Shown: positions 34,347-43,985 of the stretch, piece by piece
How the letters are laid out: every line of letters begins with the position of its first letter
Numbering within the stretch: the first letter of the stretch is position 1
Assembly: GCF_006440735.1 (NCBI RefSeq)
Contig: NZ_VFUA01000003.1
Coordinates: 1 to 64,000 of the forward strand
Length of the DNA: 64,000 nt
Origin: Mesorhizobium sp. B2-7-1
GTDB taxonomy: Bacteria; Pseudomonadota; Alphaproteobacteria; Rhizobiales; Rhizobiaceae
Direction of reading: 5' to 3'
Position numbers and translations under genes: made by a program
The notes under the pieces: generated by a model
The model's database searches: none
Seen by the model: the letters and a program-made list of their open reading frames with translations, nothing else
What the model was told of the DNA's origin: nothing

Positions 34347-35029
34347 ACGCGCCCGAAAAAATGACAGGCGACAAGAGCACGAACCAAACGGCGATCAGCC
34401 CGGAGCTGTTCACCCGCGGCTGGGTCTTCATCCGCGGAGTGCCGTCGATGAAGTTCCTGCCGCCGGAAGGGCCGCCGGAGATCGCCTTCGCCGGCCGCTC
34501 CAATGTCGGCAAGTCGTCGCTGATCAACGCGCTGGTCGGGCACAAGGGCCTGGCGCGGACGTCGAACACGCCGGGCCGCACGCAGGAGCTCAACTATTTC
34601 GTGCCGGACGGCTTTTCCGGCGAAGGCGCCGACCTGCCGCCGATGGCGCTGGTCGACATGCCGGGCTACGGCTATGCGAGCGCGCCGAAGGACAAGGTCG
34701 ATGAGTGGACCAAGCTGATCTACGAATATCTGCAGGGCCGCGTGACGCTGAAGCGCGTCTATGTGCTGATCGACGCGCGCCACGGCATCAAGGCCAAGGA
34801 CGAGGAAGTGCTGACCCTGCTCGACAAGGCTGCGGTGTCCTACCAGGTGGTGCTGACCAAGACCGACAAGATCAAGGCCGCCGGCGTGCCGAGGCTGATC
34901 GAGGAGACGCTGGCCAAGATCAAGAAGCGGCCGGCGGCGTTTCCGGTGGTGCTGGCCACCTCGTCTGAAAAAGCCGCGGGGCTGGATGAGCTGCGCGCGG
35001 CGATCGCCCTGGTGGCGAACGGCGGCTGA
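34343..35029 (+). CDS. engB: Ribosome-biogenesis GTPase EngB (YsxC/YihA)
   Basis: EngB is a small essential GTPase for assembly of the 50S subunit. Motifs are intact: GRSNVGKSS (G1), the NTPGRTQ switch (G2), DMPGYG (G3), TKTDK (G4) and the SSEKAAG end (G5). A TTG at 34343, which overlaps the acyltransferase stop as TTGA and has GGAGG before it, gives 228 residues; the first ATG at 34361 has no ribosome-binding site. In related genomes engB usually follows yidC directly; here the efflux and acyltransferase genes lie between. Confidence 0.93.
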   Translation: MNAPEKMTGDKSTNQTAISPELFTRGWVFIRGVPSMKFLPPEGPPEIAFAGRSNVGKSSLINALVGHKGLARTSNTPGRTQELNYFVPDGFSGEGADLPPMALVDMPGYGYASAPKDKVDEWTKLIYEYLQGRVTLKRVYVLIDARHGIKAKDEEVLTLLDKAAVSYQVVLTKTDKIKAAGVPRLIEETLAKIKKRPAAFPVVLATSSEKAAGLDELRAAIALVANGG

Positions 35030-35060
35030 CGCCGCTCGCCAGAGGCCGATCCTCCAGGGA

Positions 35061-37556
35061 TCAATCCGTCTCGTCGCGTTCGGGCTCACGATCGCGCCGG
35101 CCGGTCAGGATCTCGCGCTTGCCGACATGGTTGGGGGCGCCGACAAGGCCTTCCTTTTCCATGCGTTCGACCAGCGAGGCGGCGCGGTTGTAGCCGACGC
35201 CGAGGCGGCGCTGGATGTAGGAGGTCGAGCATTTCTTGTCGCGCTTGACCACTTTGATGGCCTCTTCATAGAGGGCATCGCCATCCTCCTCGGCGATCGC
35301 GCTTTTGTCGAAGACCGGGCCGGTATCGGCCGCTTCCTCAGCCTCTTCCTCGTCGGCGGTGACGGTGTCGAGATATTCGGGGCGCCCCTGCGCTTTCAGA
35401 TGCGCCACGACCTGCTCGACCTCCAGGTCGGAGACAAACGGGCCGTGCACGCGCGAAATGCGCCCGCCGCCGGCCATATGCAGCATGTCGCCCTGGCCGA
35501 GCAGCTGCTCGGCACCCTGCTCGCCAAGGATGGTGCGGCTGTCGATCTTGGACGTCACCTGGAAGGAGATGCGGGTCGGGAAATTGGCCTTGATCGTGCC
35601 GGTGATGACGTCGACGGACGGGCGCTGCGTGGCCATGATCAAGTGGATGCCGGCAGCGCGCGCCATCTGCGCCAGGCGCTGGATGGCGCCTTCGATCTCC
35701 TTGCCGGCGACCATCATCAGGTCGGCCATCTCGTCGACGATGATGACGATATAGGGCATGGGCGCGAGGTCGATCGAGCGTTCCTCGAACAGCGGCTCGC
35801 CCGTGCCCCTCTCGAAGCCCGTCTGCACCTGCATGGTCACGACCTCGCCCTTGTCACGGGCGCTTGCGGCGCGCTGGTTGTAGCCGTCGATGTTGCGCAC
35901 GCCGAGGCGCGCCATTTTGCGGTAGCGGTCCTCCATCTCGCGCACCGCCCATTTCAGCGCCGTCACCGCCTTCTTGGGATCGGTGACGACCGGCGTCAGG
36001 AGATGTGGGATGCCGTCATAGACGGAGAGCTCCAGCATCTTGGGATCGACCATGATGAGGCGGCATTCCTCCGGCTTCATCCGGTAGAGCAGCGACAGGA
36101 TCATGGTGTTGATGGCGACCGACTTGCCCGAGCCGGTGGTGCCCGCCACCAGCAGATGCGGCATCTTGGCGAGCTCGGCGATGACCGGTTCGCCGCCGAT
36201 CGTCTTGCCGAGGCCGAGCGCCAGCTTGCAGGAGGTGTTGCGAAAACCGGCCGAGCCGATCAGCTCGCGGAAATAGACCGTCTCGCGCGTCTCGTTGGGC
36301 AGCTCGATGCCGATGACATTGCGGCCCGGCACCACCGCGACGCGGGCCGAGATGGCCGACATCGAGCGGGCGATGTCGTCGGCCAATCCGATGACGCGGC
36401 TCGATTTCACGCCCGGCGCCGGCTCGAACTCGTAGAGCGTGACGACCGGACCGGGGCGGACATGGATGATCTCGCCCTTGACGCCGAAATCCTCCAGCAC
36501 GCTTTCGAGCAGGTCGGCGTTCTGCTCCATCCGCTCCTGCGACATGTAGAAGCCCTGGCCTTCCGGCGGCATCTGCAGAAGATCCTCGGAGGGAAGCGCG
36601 TAGCCGGCCATCGCGGATAGCGGCATGACCTCTCCGGCCATGGGCAGCGAAGGCGCCTGCCTGGCCGTCCGCACACTCGACGGAGCGGAAACCGGCATGG
36701 GCTCGACAGGTGCAGGCTGGACGGCTGCCGCGGCCGGCGCCGAGGCGAAGCCGGCGTCCGCCACGTTGGAGCGCCATTCGATGACCCGGTAAAACGCCGT
36801 CGCCTCGCTCATGAAGGCGGCGCGGGTCTGGTTCGGCTCGGCTGCCGGACGATGCGCCGGCGTCGGCTTGACGGGGGGCTGCGCCGGAACGGCGGGCGCC
36901 TGACCGGCTTCGTTCAAACGTGCCCGCGCCAGGCGCTCGGCGAGGAAGGGCATGCCGAATTCGAAGAAGGCATGGTCGGAAAGATAGGACCAGCGCAATC
37001 CCGTCATGCGCGGCCTGGGCGCCGCAGCGGCAGCGGCCTGGGGCGACGCGGCCGGAGGAACGGGGATCGCGGCTGGGGTGACCGTGGAAGGCGCGCGGGC
37101 CGCTTTGGCTTGCATCGGCGCCGCGGCAGGAGCGGCTGTGACGGCGGGACTTTTCCGGACCGGAGCGGCCGGCGCCGGCCGGACAGATTCGCGGATGGGC
37201 GCCTTGTTCTGCGCGGCATCTTCCTGCGGGGCGGTTCGCTTGGCGAGGTCGGTGTCCGGCGTGCGGGTAAAGCGCACATTGGGCGCGAGGAAGAAATAAT
37301 TCTGCCATGTCGGGCGGTTGAACTCGCCGTCATCGGCCGAGTCGGACGATGCGGCGTGAGCCGCGTCCGATTCGCCCGCCGGCGCCGCGCGCAAGGCGAC
37401 CACCTGCCCCGCTTGCGGGCCTCGGCCAGCGCTCCCGACATCCTCGGCGCGGTCATCGTCTTCGCCGTTGTAGGCGGAAGCGCCGGAAAGGTTGGCACGG
37501 GAAAAGCGCATGGATGTCATTCTCGAGACTCGCCGATTGAACGTCTCCCGAGACAT
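35061..37556 (-). CDS. ftsK: FtsK/SpoIIIE-type DNA translocase without membrane domain
   Basis: The 831-residue protein has a long Ala/Pro-rich N-terminal region (about 1-300) with no hydrophobic helices, so unlike classical FtsK it is not anchored in the membrane. The motor is complete: alpha and beta domains with GTTGSGKS (Walker A) near 465, VDEMADLMM (Walker B), [20 protein letters not shown], and a C-terminal gamma winged helix ([20 protein letters not shown]) that reads KOPS sites. It should pump chromosome DNA at division or act as a second translocase beside a membrane-bound FtsK elsewhere. The exact start is uncertain; ATGs at 37520 and 37511 are alternatives. Confidence 0.88.
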   Translation of the reverse strand: MSRETFNRRVSRMTSMRFSRANLSGASAYNGEDDDRAEDVGSAGRGPQAGQVVALRAAPAGESDAAHAASSDSADDGEFNRPTWQNYFFLAPNVRFTRTPDTDLAKRTAPQEDAAQNKAPIRESVRPAPAAPVRKSPAVTAAPAAAPMQAKAARAPSTVTPAAIPVPPAASPQAAAAAAPRPRMTGLRWSYLSDHAFFEFGMPFLAERLARARLNEAGQAPAVPAQPPVKPTPAHRPAAEPNQTRAAFMSEATAFYRVIEWRSNVADAGFASAPAAAAVQPAPVEPMPVSAPSSVRTARQAPSLPMAGEVMPLSAMAGYALPSEDLLQMPPEGQGFYMSQERMEQNADLLESVLEDFGVKGEIIHVRPGPVVTLYEFEPAPGVKSSRVIGLADDIARSMSAISARVAVVPGRNVIGIELPNETRETVYFRELIGSAGFRNTSCKLALGLGKTIGGEPVIAELAKMPHLLVAGTTGSGKSVAINTMILSLLYRMKPEECRLIMVDPKMLELSVYDGIPHLLTPVVTDPKKAVTALKWAVREMEDRYRKMARLGVRNIDGYNQRAASARDKGEVVTMQVQTGFERGTGEPLFEERSIDLAPMPYIVIIVDEMADLMMVAGKEIEGAIQRLAQMARAAGIHLIMATQRPSVDVITGTIKANFPTRISFQVTSKIDSRTILGEQGAEQLLGQGDMLHMAGGGRISRVHGPFVSDLEVEQVVAHLKAQGRPEYLDTVTADEEEAEEAADTGPVFDKSAIAEEDGDALYEEAIKVVKRDKKCSTSYIQRRLGVGYNRAASLVERMEKEGLVGAPNHVGKREILTGRRDREPERDETD

Positions 37557-37730
37557 AGGAAGCGATGGTTAACAGGTCCTTCCGAAAGTGCCTGCCGGAC
37601 GATGGCGATCGATATTTTAAGAGGGTCGGCGGACGACCTCGACGGCGTCGCGTTCAGCCGTCATGTCCGCGCCCTCGAAGGCGCGCCACGGCCCTTCGGT
37701 CTCGCTTCGGATCCACACGCCTGATGGCGG

Positions 37731-38429
37731 TCAGGCGGATTGCAGCGCCCGTTCCTCGGCGAGGAATTTTTCGGTTGCGTAGGCCTTGAGGAACACATCG
37801 ACGCCGGACGTCACGATATGCTCGATCTCCGCCAGGCTCGGCGCCTTGGTGCGGTAGGAAAAGATGCACTGGCGGAACAGGCCGGCGAGACAGAGTTCGG
37901 TGAACTGATAGGCGGCAAGGTCGACATCGTCGATCTTGAGCAGGCCGCGTTCGACGGCTTCGGCGAGGAAGGCCATGACCTTGTCGTGGCCGCGCTTCGG
38001 GCCGCGCTCGTAAAAACGCGCGCCGAGCTCGGGTATCCTGTCGGACGCGCCGACCACGGTGCGCTGGGCCTGGATGACCTTGGCCGAGGTGATCTTGGCG
38101 GAGAGCCCCATGCCGAACTTCACCAGCGTGTTGCGCAGGTCGTCGAAATGGTCGAGCACCTCATACATGTTCTTGAAGATGGTGCCGCGCTCTTCCTCGA
38201 TGAGAGCCTCGAACAGCTCTTCCTTGTTCTCGAAATAGACGTAGATCGTGCCCTTGGAGACGCCGGCCTCGCGCGTTATGTCGTTCATCGAGGCGGCCTC
38301 GAAGCCCTTGTCTATGAAGACGCGTCGGGCGCCTTCGATGATCTGGGCGCGCTTGACCGGGTCCTGTCCGGCCGCCGGCCGTCCCTTGCGTAAGTCGAGC
38401 AGATCGCTATCGGCTGTCGTTTCGACCAT
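37731..38429 (-). CDS. TetR-family repressor
   Basis: About 232 residues with the TetR N-terminal HTH: AQIIEGARRVFIDKGFEAAS, then MNDITREAGVSKGTIYVYF and ENKEELFEAL. The C-terminal ligand domain is of the AcrR_C type. It is divergent from an EmrAB-like operon and two palindromic CGAACCG sites lie between them, so it very likely represses both. The start at 38429 is chosen because AAGGA lies nine bases before it; an ATG at 38438 sits directly on that site. Confidence 0.9.
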   Translation of the reverse strand: MVETTADSDLLDLRKGRPAAGQDPVKRAQIIEGARRVFIDKGFEAASMNDITREAGVSKGTIYVYFENKEELFEALIEEERGTIFKNMYEVLDHFDDLRNTLVKFGMGLSAKITSAKVIQAQRTVVGASDRIPELGARFYERGPKRGHDKVMAFLAEAVERGLLKIDDVDLAAYQFTELCLAGLFRQCIFSYRTKAPSLAEIEHIVTSGVDVFLKAYATEKFLAEERALQSA

Positions 38430-38454
38430 GGAAGTCATTCCTTAGAAAATATTT

Positions 38455-38470
38455 CGAACCGCTCGGTTCG
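38455..38470. promoter_or_regulatory. TetR operator 1
   Basis: CGAACCG-CT-CGGTTCG is a perfect 16-bp palindrome 25 nt before the tetR start. The same half-sites recur at 38519. Palindromes of this size in the tetR-efflux intergenic region are the usual binding sites of the divergent TetR protein. Confidence 0.75.
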
Positions 38471-38518
38471 ATTTCCTCTTGATATGGTCCTCTTTCCGCG
38501 CTATGTCAATCACCAATT

Positions 38519-38534
38519 CGAACCGAACGGTTCA
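38519..38534. promoter_or_regulatory. TetR operator 2
   Basis: CGAACCG-AA-CGGTTCA repeats the palindrome of operator 1 with one mismatch in the right half, 28 nt before the start of the membrane fusion protein gene. The centre-to-centre distance of 64 nt is about six helical turns. Confidence 0.75.
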
Positions 38535-38562
38535 GTATGACTGACATTCCAGAGAGATACTC

Positions 38563-39753
38563 ATGTCCTCCAACGCGCCCGCCACCGCCGAAGTCCGCAC
38601 GTTTCCCAACGCCAAGGTCCAACCGTCGACCGAAGCGCCGGAAGTTCCTGTCCAGCCCGCCGCTCCCGTCGCGGCTCCGGCCGAAGGGCCTGCCAAGAAG
38701 AAGCGTTCGGTGCGCTCTTTCCTTTTGCCGATCATCGGCCTCGCCCTGCTCGGCGCCGGCTCCTGGTATGGGTATGACTATTGGACCGACGGCCGGTTCA
38801 TGATCTCCACCGACGACGCCTATGTCCAGGCCGATATGTCGTTCGTGTCGCCGAAAATATCCGGTTATATCGACAAGGTGCTGGTGAGCGAGAACCAGCA
38901 GGTCAAGGCCGGCGACCCGCTGTTCGTCATCGACAATGGCGACTACAAGATCGCGGTCGCCCAGGCCGAGGCGCAGATCGCCACATTGAGCAAGACGCTC
39001 GACCGCATCGATGCCCAGACCAAGGCAGCCGAGGCTTCGCTGCAGCAGGCCCAGGCCTCGAAGGTCGCGGACCAGGCCGCCGCCGACAATGCGGCGCGCG
39101 CCCAGGACCGCGCCGCGCAGCTGCTCAAGACCCATGTCGGCACGCAGGCGCAGCTCGACGACGCCCAGACCGCGCTCGACCAGGCCAAGGCGGCGCTTGT
39201 CGGCGCCGACGCCCAGATCGCCGCGGCGCAGGCCAATATCGGCGTTCTGGAAGCGCAGCGCGCGGAATCGGCCTCGACGCTGGCCTCGCTGCAGCTCACC
39301 CGCGACAAGGCCCAGCGCGACCTGTCCTTCACCGTGCTGAAGGCGCCCTATGACGGCGTCGTCGGCAACCGCTCGGTCGAGCAGGGCGACCTCGTCAGCC
39401 CTGGACAGAAGCTCGCCGTCGTCGTGCCGATGGACAAGCTCTACATCGTCGGCAACTTCAAGGAGACGCAGCTCGGCCACATGGTGCCTGGCGAGAAGGT
39501 CCGCATCACCGTGGACGCGATCGACGGCCAGGCCTTCCAAGGCACGGTCTCCTCGTTGGCGCCGGCTTCGGGCGCGGTGTTCTCGCTGCTGCCGCCGGAA
39601 AACGCCACCGGCAACTTCACCAAGGTGGTGCAGCGCGTGCCGGTGCGCATCGACGTGCCGGCCGACGTCTTGAAGACCGGCAAGCTGCGCGCGGGCTTGA
39701 GTGTCGTCGTCGCGGTCGACAGCCGCACCGCGCCGGCCTCGACGACCAACTAG
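38563..39753 (+). CDS. HlyD-family membrane fusion protein (EmrA-type)
   Basis: A 396-residue adaptor with a cytoplasmic Pro/Ala-rich tail, one membrane helix near residue 55, the MISTDDAYVQADMSFVSPKI segment, two coiled-coil arms (about 130-250) and the FTVLKAPYDGVVGNRSVEQG lipoyl half. It ends in the EmrA-type barrel with VFSLLPPENATGNFTKVVQR. It pairs with the MFS gene 121 nt downstream and is controlled by the divergent TetR through the operator pair. AGAGAG serves as ribosome-binding site. Confidence 0.9.
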   Translation: MSSNAPATAEVRTFPNAKVQPSTEAPEVPVQPAAPVAAPAEGPAKKKRSVRSFLLPIIGLALLGAGSWYGYDYWTDGRFMISTDDAYVQADMSFVSPKISGYIDKVLVSENQQVKAGDPLFVIDNGDYKIAVAQAEAQIATLSKTLDRIDAQTKAAEASLQQAQASKVADQAAADNAARAQDRAAQLLKTHVGTQAQLDDAQTALDQAKAALVGADAQIAAAQANIGVLEAQRAESASTLASLQLTRDKAQRDLSFTVLKAPYDGVVGNRSVEQGDLVSPGQKLAVVVPMDKLYIVGNFKETQLGHMVPGEKVRITVDAIDGQAFQGTVSSLAPASGAVFSLLPPENATGNFTKVVQRVPVRIDVPADVLKTGKLRAGLSVVVAVDSRTAPASTTN

Positions 39754-39874
39754 GCTATTGGGGGGCGGTTCGGTGGCCATTCGAGCGCCGGGCCGCCCAG
39801 CCTGCTTTATCCGTTTCGACGCAATCCGGGACCGCCAACGCTCGTCCTCGAGAATTGCTTAGGGAGGCCATGAC

Positions 39875-41488
39875 ATGGCAACCGCAACCATCACCGCAGG
39901 ATCAATGCCCGGACGCCCGGTCGTCGCCGCGCCGGCCCTGCCCGCGGACCATATGCCTGTGCGCCGCGTCGTCGCCTTCCTGGCGATGGTGTTCGGCATG
40001 TTCATGGCGATCCTCGACATCCAGATCGTCTCGGCATCGCTGTCGGAAATCCAGGCGGGCCTCTCGGCCAGCTCCGACGAGATCCCGTGGGTGCAAACCG
40101 CCTATTTGATCGCCGAGGTGGTGATGATCCCGCTATCCGGCTTCCTCAGCCGCATGCTGTCGACGCGCGTGCTGTTCACCACCGCGGCGGCCGGCTTCAC
40201 CGCGGCCAGCGCGCTGGCCGCCACCGCCACCAACATCGACCAGATGATCGTCTACCGCGCCATCCAGGGTTTCATCGGCGGCGGCATGATCCCCAGTGTC
40301 TTCGCGGCCGCCTTCACCATCTTCCCGCCCTCCAAGCGCGCCGTCGTCTCGCCGATGATCGGCCTGGTGGCGACGCTGGCGCCGACGATCGGCCCGACGG
40401 TGGGCGGCTATATCAGCCACGCCATGTCCTGGCACTGGCTGTTCCTGATCAATGTCGTGCCCGGCATCCTGGTGGCGACGGCGGCCTGGGCGCTGATCGA
40501 TTTCGACAAGCCCAACCTGAAACTGTTCTCCAAGTTCGACTGGTGGGGCCTGGCCGGCATGGCCGCTTTCCTCGGCTGCATGGAATATGTGCTGGAGGAA
40601 GGCCCGAACCATGACTGGCTGCAGGAGCCGGCAGTGTTTGCCTGCGCCGTCATCATGACCATCGGCGGCATCATCTTCTTCTGGCGCGTCTTCACCGCCG
40701 AGGAACCGATCGTCGACCTCAGGGCGTTCAGCAACGTCAATTTCGCCTTCGGCTCGCTGTTCTCCTTCGTCGTCGGCATCGGCCTTTACGGGCTCACCTA
40801 CCTCTATCCGGTGTTCCTAGGGCGCATCCGCGGCTACGATTCGATGATGATCGGCGAGGCGCTGTTCGTCAGCGGCCTGGCGATGTTCTTCACCGCGCCG
40901 ATTGCCGGCATCCTGTCGAACAAGATCGATCTCAGGCTGATGATGATGATCGGCTTCCTCGGCTTCGCCACCGGCACATGGTGGATGACGCATCTCACCG
41001 CCGACTGGGATTTTTATGAGCTGCTTATCCCGCAGATCCTGCGCGGCTGCTCGATGATGCTGTGCATGGTGCCGATCAACAACATCGCGCTCGGCACGCT
41101 GCCGCCGGACCGGCTGAAGAATGCGTCGGGCCTGTTCAACCTGACCCGCAACCTCGGCGGCGCTGTCGGCCTCGCGGTGATCAACACGGTGCTGATCGAC
41201 CGCAACGCCTTCCATTATGCAAGGCTTTCCGAGCATGTGCAGTGGGGCAGCGCGGCGGCGCAGGAGAAGCTGCAGAACATGACGCAGAATTTCGAGCAGA
41301 CCGCCGGGCTCGATGCCACGACGGCCGCGATCTCGAAACTGTCCGGCATGGTGCAGCAGCAGGCGGCGCTTTTGTCCTTCATGGACGTGTTCATGATGCT
41401 GACGGTGCTGTTCGCCTCGCTCGGATTCTTCGTGCTGTTCATCAACAAGCCGGCCCAGCAGGGCGGCGGTGGCGGCGGAGGCCATTGA
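39875..41488 (+). CDS. EmrB-type MFS exporter (DHA2, 14 helices)
   Basis: A 537-residue DHA2 transporter with 14 helices, ILDIQIVSASLSEIQAGL in helix 1, LSRMLSTRVLF in the first loop and PTIGPTVGGYISHAMSWHW as motif C. The C-terminus ends in a run of glycines and His. It forms the second EmrAB-like pump of this window. The ribosome-binding site is AGGGAGG. A strong terminator follows 34 nt after the stop. Confidence 0.91.
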   Translation: MATATITAGSMPGRPVVAAPALPADHMPVRRVVAFLAMVFGMFMAILDIQIVSASLSEIQAGLSASSDEIPWVQTAYLIAEVVMIPLSGFLSRMLSTRVLFTTAAAGFTAASALAATATNIDQMIVYRAIQGFIGGGMIPSVFAAAFTIFPPSKRAVVSPMIGLVATLAPTIGPTVGGYISHAMSWHWLFLINVVPGILVATAAWALIDFDKPNLKLFSKFDWWGLAGMAAFLGCMEYVLEEGPNHDWLQEPAVFACAVIMTIGGIIFFWRVFTAEEPIVDLRAFSNVNFAFGSLFSFVVGIGLYGLTYLYPVFLGRIRGYDSMMIGEALFVSGLAMFFTAPIAGILSNKIDLRLMMMIGFLGFATGTWWMTHLTADWDFYELLIPQILRGCSMMLCMVPINNIALGTLPPDRLKNASGLFNLTRNLGGAVGLAVINTVLIDRNAFHYARLSEHVQWGSAAAQEKLQNMTQNFEQTAGLDATTAAISKLSGMVQQQAALLSFMDVFMMLTVLFASLGFFVLFINKPAQQGGGGGGGH

Positions 41489-41522
41489 GGAGCCGGAACC
41501 CCCGCCTGGCTTCCTCAACGCG

Positions 41523-41563
41523 TGACCCCGGAAATCGGCGACGATTTCCGGGGTCATTCTTTT
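41523..41563 (+). terminator. Rho-independent terminator after the TetR-controlled efflux operon
   Basis: TGACCCCGGAAATCG pairs with CGATTTCCGGGGTCA around a four-base loop and is followed by TTCTTTT. It ends the second efflux operon. Confidence 0.9.
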
Positions 41564-41569
41564 GGGAGA

Positions 41570-41732
41570 AATCGCATAGGGCGCTCCCCCTCACCCAGCC
41601 CTCCGCTTCGCTCGGCTGACCTCTCCCCGAGGGGAGAGGAGACTGTCGGCGCCGGCGCCAACCTCTTCTCCCCTCGGGGAGAAGGTGGCCGCGAAGCGGA
41701 GGGCTGGGTGAGGGGGAGCGCCCTATGCGATT
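41570..41732. repeat. MITE-like element, family B, with perfect 41-bp terminal inverted repeats
   Basis: Bases 41570-41610 (AATCGCATAGGGCGCTCCCC and onward) are the exact reverse complement of 41692-41732. Inside lie two smaller palindromes, CCTCTCCCCGAGGGGAGAGG and TTCTCCCCTCGGGGAGAA. The 163-bp element has no reading frame of its own. A diverged relative is at 7354-7510. Confidence 0.85.
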
Positions 41733-41757
41733 GACCTGTGTTGGCGCCGGGGCCTGC

Positions 41758-42261
41758 TCAGGCAGACGCCGGCTTGAAGCTGAGCGCCACGCCGTTGATG
41801 CAATGGCGCAGGCCGGTGGGCGGCGGGCCGTCGTCGAAGACATGGCCGAGATGGCCGCCGCAGCGTCGGCAATGCACCTCGGTGCGGGTCATGCCGAGCG
41901 AATTGTCCACGGTCTTGCCGATGGCGTTGGCGATCTCCTGGTAGAAGCTCGGCCAGCCGGTGCCGGAATCGAACTTCGTCTCCGACGAATAGACCGGCAG
42001 GTCGCAGCCGGCGCAGGCGAAGATGCCCTTGCGATGCTCATTGAGCAGCGGGCTGGTGCCGGGATATTCCGTGCCCTGCTTGCGCAGCACGTCGAAGGCC
42101 TCGTTCGAAAGAATGGCATGCCATTCGGCATCGGTCTTGGTGACCTCGAAGGTCTCGGCGGCGAGAGCGGGCTTGGGTCCGCCGGCGCGCAGCATCGCTC
42201 CGGATCCGACGATGAGAGCGGCAACGGCAGCCCCGCTCCAGAGAAAATCGCGACGGTTCAT
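41758..42261 (-). CDS. msrB: Tat-exported peptide-methionine (R)-S-oxide reductase
   Basis: MsrB reduces methionine-R-sulfoxide in proteins. The 167-residue protein has the zinc site C83/C86 and C131/C134 (CAGCD, CRRCG) and the catalytic C154 in GLRHCINGVALSF. The N-terminus is a twin-arginine signal (NRRDFLWSGAAVAALIVG), so this copy works in the periplasm after folding and metal loading, unlike the usual cytoplasmic MsrB. It lies downstream of the FAS1, anti-sigma and sigma genes on the same strand and may be part of that stress response. Confidence 0.93.
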   Translation of the reverse strand: MNRRDFLWSGAAVAALIVGSGAMLRAGGPKPALAAETFEVTKTDAEWHAILSNEAFDVLRKQGTEYPGTSPLLNEHRKGIFACAGCDLPVYSSETKFDSGTGWPSFYQEIANAIGKTVDNSLGMTRTEVHCRRCGGHLGHVFDDGPPPTGLRHCINGVALSFKPASA

Positions 42262-42497
42262 GGCCGTTCCTCCTGACGCATTTTGCCAAGATAGAGCGCC
42301 ATCCGGAAATCAAAAGCCGGTGACGCGCTATCCGTCATGTTGAACAATCCCAGACGCAAAACCGCTTCGCGCCTTCCTGGAATTGCTGCTCCGCGCGCCC
42401 CTGGCGGGACGACGCGGAGCACACCCTTGCCGGCGGCGCGGATCTTGGATGTCGCGGCCGGCGCTCAGCCATGTCTTCGCCGGCCAGGTCCGCTTTG

Positions 42498-43055
42498 TTA
42501 CATCTTCGGCAAGAGAACCTTGTCGATGACGTGGATGACGCCGTTCGACTGGCGGACATCGGCGATGGTGACGTGGGCGACATTGCCATTCTCGTCGGTG
42601 ACGGTGACCTTGCCGCCCTTGGCCTTCAGCGTCAGCTCGCAGCCGCCGACCGTCTTGACCTGGTGGGCGCCGCCATCGGCCTTGGCCATCTTGGCGACGT
42701 CGGCGGCCAGCGCCTTGGCGGCGATGACATGGCAGGTCAGCACCTTGGTCAGCTTGTCCTTGTTCTCGGGCTTGAGCAGCGTGTCGACCGTGCCGGGCGG
42801 CAGTGCCGCGAAGGCCTCGTTGGTCGGCGCGAAGACGGTGAAGGGGCCAGCACCCTGCAGCGTGTCGACCAGGCCGGCGGCCTTGACCGCTGCGACCAGG
42901 GTGGTGTGGTCCTTCGAATTGACGGCGTTCTCGATGATGTTCTTCTTGGCATACATCGGGGCGCCGCCGACCATCGGATTGGCGGCATAGGCAACCGCCC
43001 CGAGCGCGGAAAAGCCGAGCGTAGAGGCGAGCAAAAGGGTGGCGAGTTTACGCAT
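42498..43055 (-). CDS. Secreted FAS1 (fasciclin) domain protein
   Basis: A 185-residue protein with a Sec signal peptide (residues 1-24, cleavage at AYAA) and one FAS1 domain: FTVFAPTNEAFAALP (H1 box) near residue 70 and NGVIHVIDKVLLP (H2 box) at the end. FAS1 proteins act in adhesion or at the cell surface. GAGGAG precedes the ATG at 43055. It lies downstream of an ECF sigma/RskA pair, and a sigma-factor-like promoter is visible 50 nt upstream. The same gene combination is known from mycobacterial SigK-RskA and MPT70/MPT83. Confidence 0.92.
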   Translation of the reverse strand: MRKLATLLLASTLGFSALGAVAYAANPMVGGAPMYAKKNIIENAVNSKDHTTLVAAVKAAGLVDTLQGAGPFTVFAPTNEAFAALPPGTVDTLLKPENKDKLTKVLTCHVIAAKALAADVAKMAKADGGAHQVKTVGGCELTLKAKGGKVTVTDENGNVAHVTIADVRQSNGVIHVIDKVLLPKM

Positions 43056-43104
43056 GATGTCAGTCTCCTCGGGTTGTTTCTTCCCGTCCTTGGGAACACG
43101 GGGA

Positions 43105-43132
43105 GATACGAGCTCGAAAAAAGTTAGTTTCA
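43105..43132 (-). promoter_or_regulatory. Candidate ECF-type promoter of the FAS1 gene
   Basis: On the minus strand TGAAAC (43132-43127) and CGTATC (43110-43105) are separated by 16 nt, the AAC/CGT pattern typical of ECF sigma factors, about 50 nt before the FAS1 start. A weaker match, GTAAAC-N15-CGTTGC, lies upstream of the sigma gene (44578-44552). Recognition by the adjacent sigma factor is inferred. Confidence 0.5.
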
Positions 43133-43262
43133 CGCGCGTCGAGAGATTTTTTATTCGTTCGATTTATTTCTCTCGTATCACCTGTAGCGACAGCGGACTT
43201 TCGCCGCTTACCAAAGGCGAGCGGTAGACTTTAATTAGTCTTTGAGAATATGCCGATCGAGA

Positions 43263-43985
43263 TCAGATGCCCTTCAGGTCACCCGCGGCGACGACAGGGC
43301 CGGTCGGCTGGCCGGTCGGCGAGCCGCCGGTCGGCTCGAGGCTGACGGCGAGCACGGCGCCTTGCGCGAGCTTCTGCTGGACGGCCGGGGTGACGGCCAT
43401 GCGCGCCGTCGGACCGGCGGGAATGACGCCCATCGAGACCGGCGCGTTCTTGCCCTCGATCATCCAGAGCTCGAAATCCTTGCCGGCGCCGCGGTCGCCG
43501 GAGACCAGCGACAGGCCGACCTCGTGGCGGGCGGCGTCATAGACGGCAAGGTATTTGACATTGCTGTTGTCGGCGGCCAGCGAGGCGACAAGCCGGGTCT
43601 GCGGCTGCGTGACGGGCGGATTGACGTAAGGCAGGGCGGCATAGACGGCCAAAGCGGCAATGGCCGCGGCGGCGAGGCCGCGCCAAAACGCCAGGCTCGC
43701 CCACAGGCTGCTGCTGGACGACGTGGACGTGGACGCCGACGACGCGAACAAGCGGCGGTCGATCGCCACCTTCACGGAAGCCGGCGGCTCGACCGCGGCA
43801 TATGCCGCGGCCATCGGCGCGAAGTGGACCTCCCAGGCATCGACCAGGCGGGCGAATGCCGTCTCGGTGTCGATGCGACGGGACGCGATCTGGCGTTCGT
43901 CGGCGGCCAGAACGCCGAGAACGTATTCGGCGGCGAGCAGGTCGTCGCCTCCACGTTCCGGTCCGTTGTCTTCCGCCAGCGTCAT
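43263..43985 (-). CDS. RskA-family anti-sigma factor
   Basis: About 240 residues: a cytoplasmic sigma-binding part (1-85, with LLAAEYVLGVLAADER and a zinc-less ASD layout), one membrane helix near 100-120, and a periplasmic RskA domain of 125 residues (FELWMIEGKNAPVSMGVIPA). It holds the partner sigma factor inactive at the inner membrane until a periplasmic signal releases it. The ATG at 43985 overlaps the sigma stop as ATGA; an ATG at 43997 is an alternative. Confidence 0.9.
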   Translation of the reverse strand: MTLAEDNGPERGGDDLLAAEYVLGVLAADERQIASRRIDTETAFARLVDAWEVHFAPMAAAYAAVEPPASVKVAIDRRLFASSASTSTSSSSSLWASLAFWRGLAAAAIAALAVYAALPYVNPPVTQPQTRLVASLAADNSNVKYLAVYDAARHEVGLSLVSGDRGAGKDFELWMIEGKNAPVSMGVIPAGPTARMAVTPAVQQKLAQGAVLAVSLEPTGGSPTGQPTGPVVAAGDLKGI

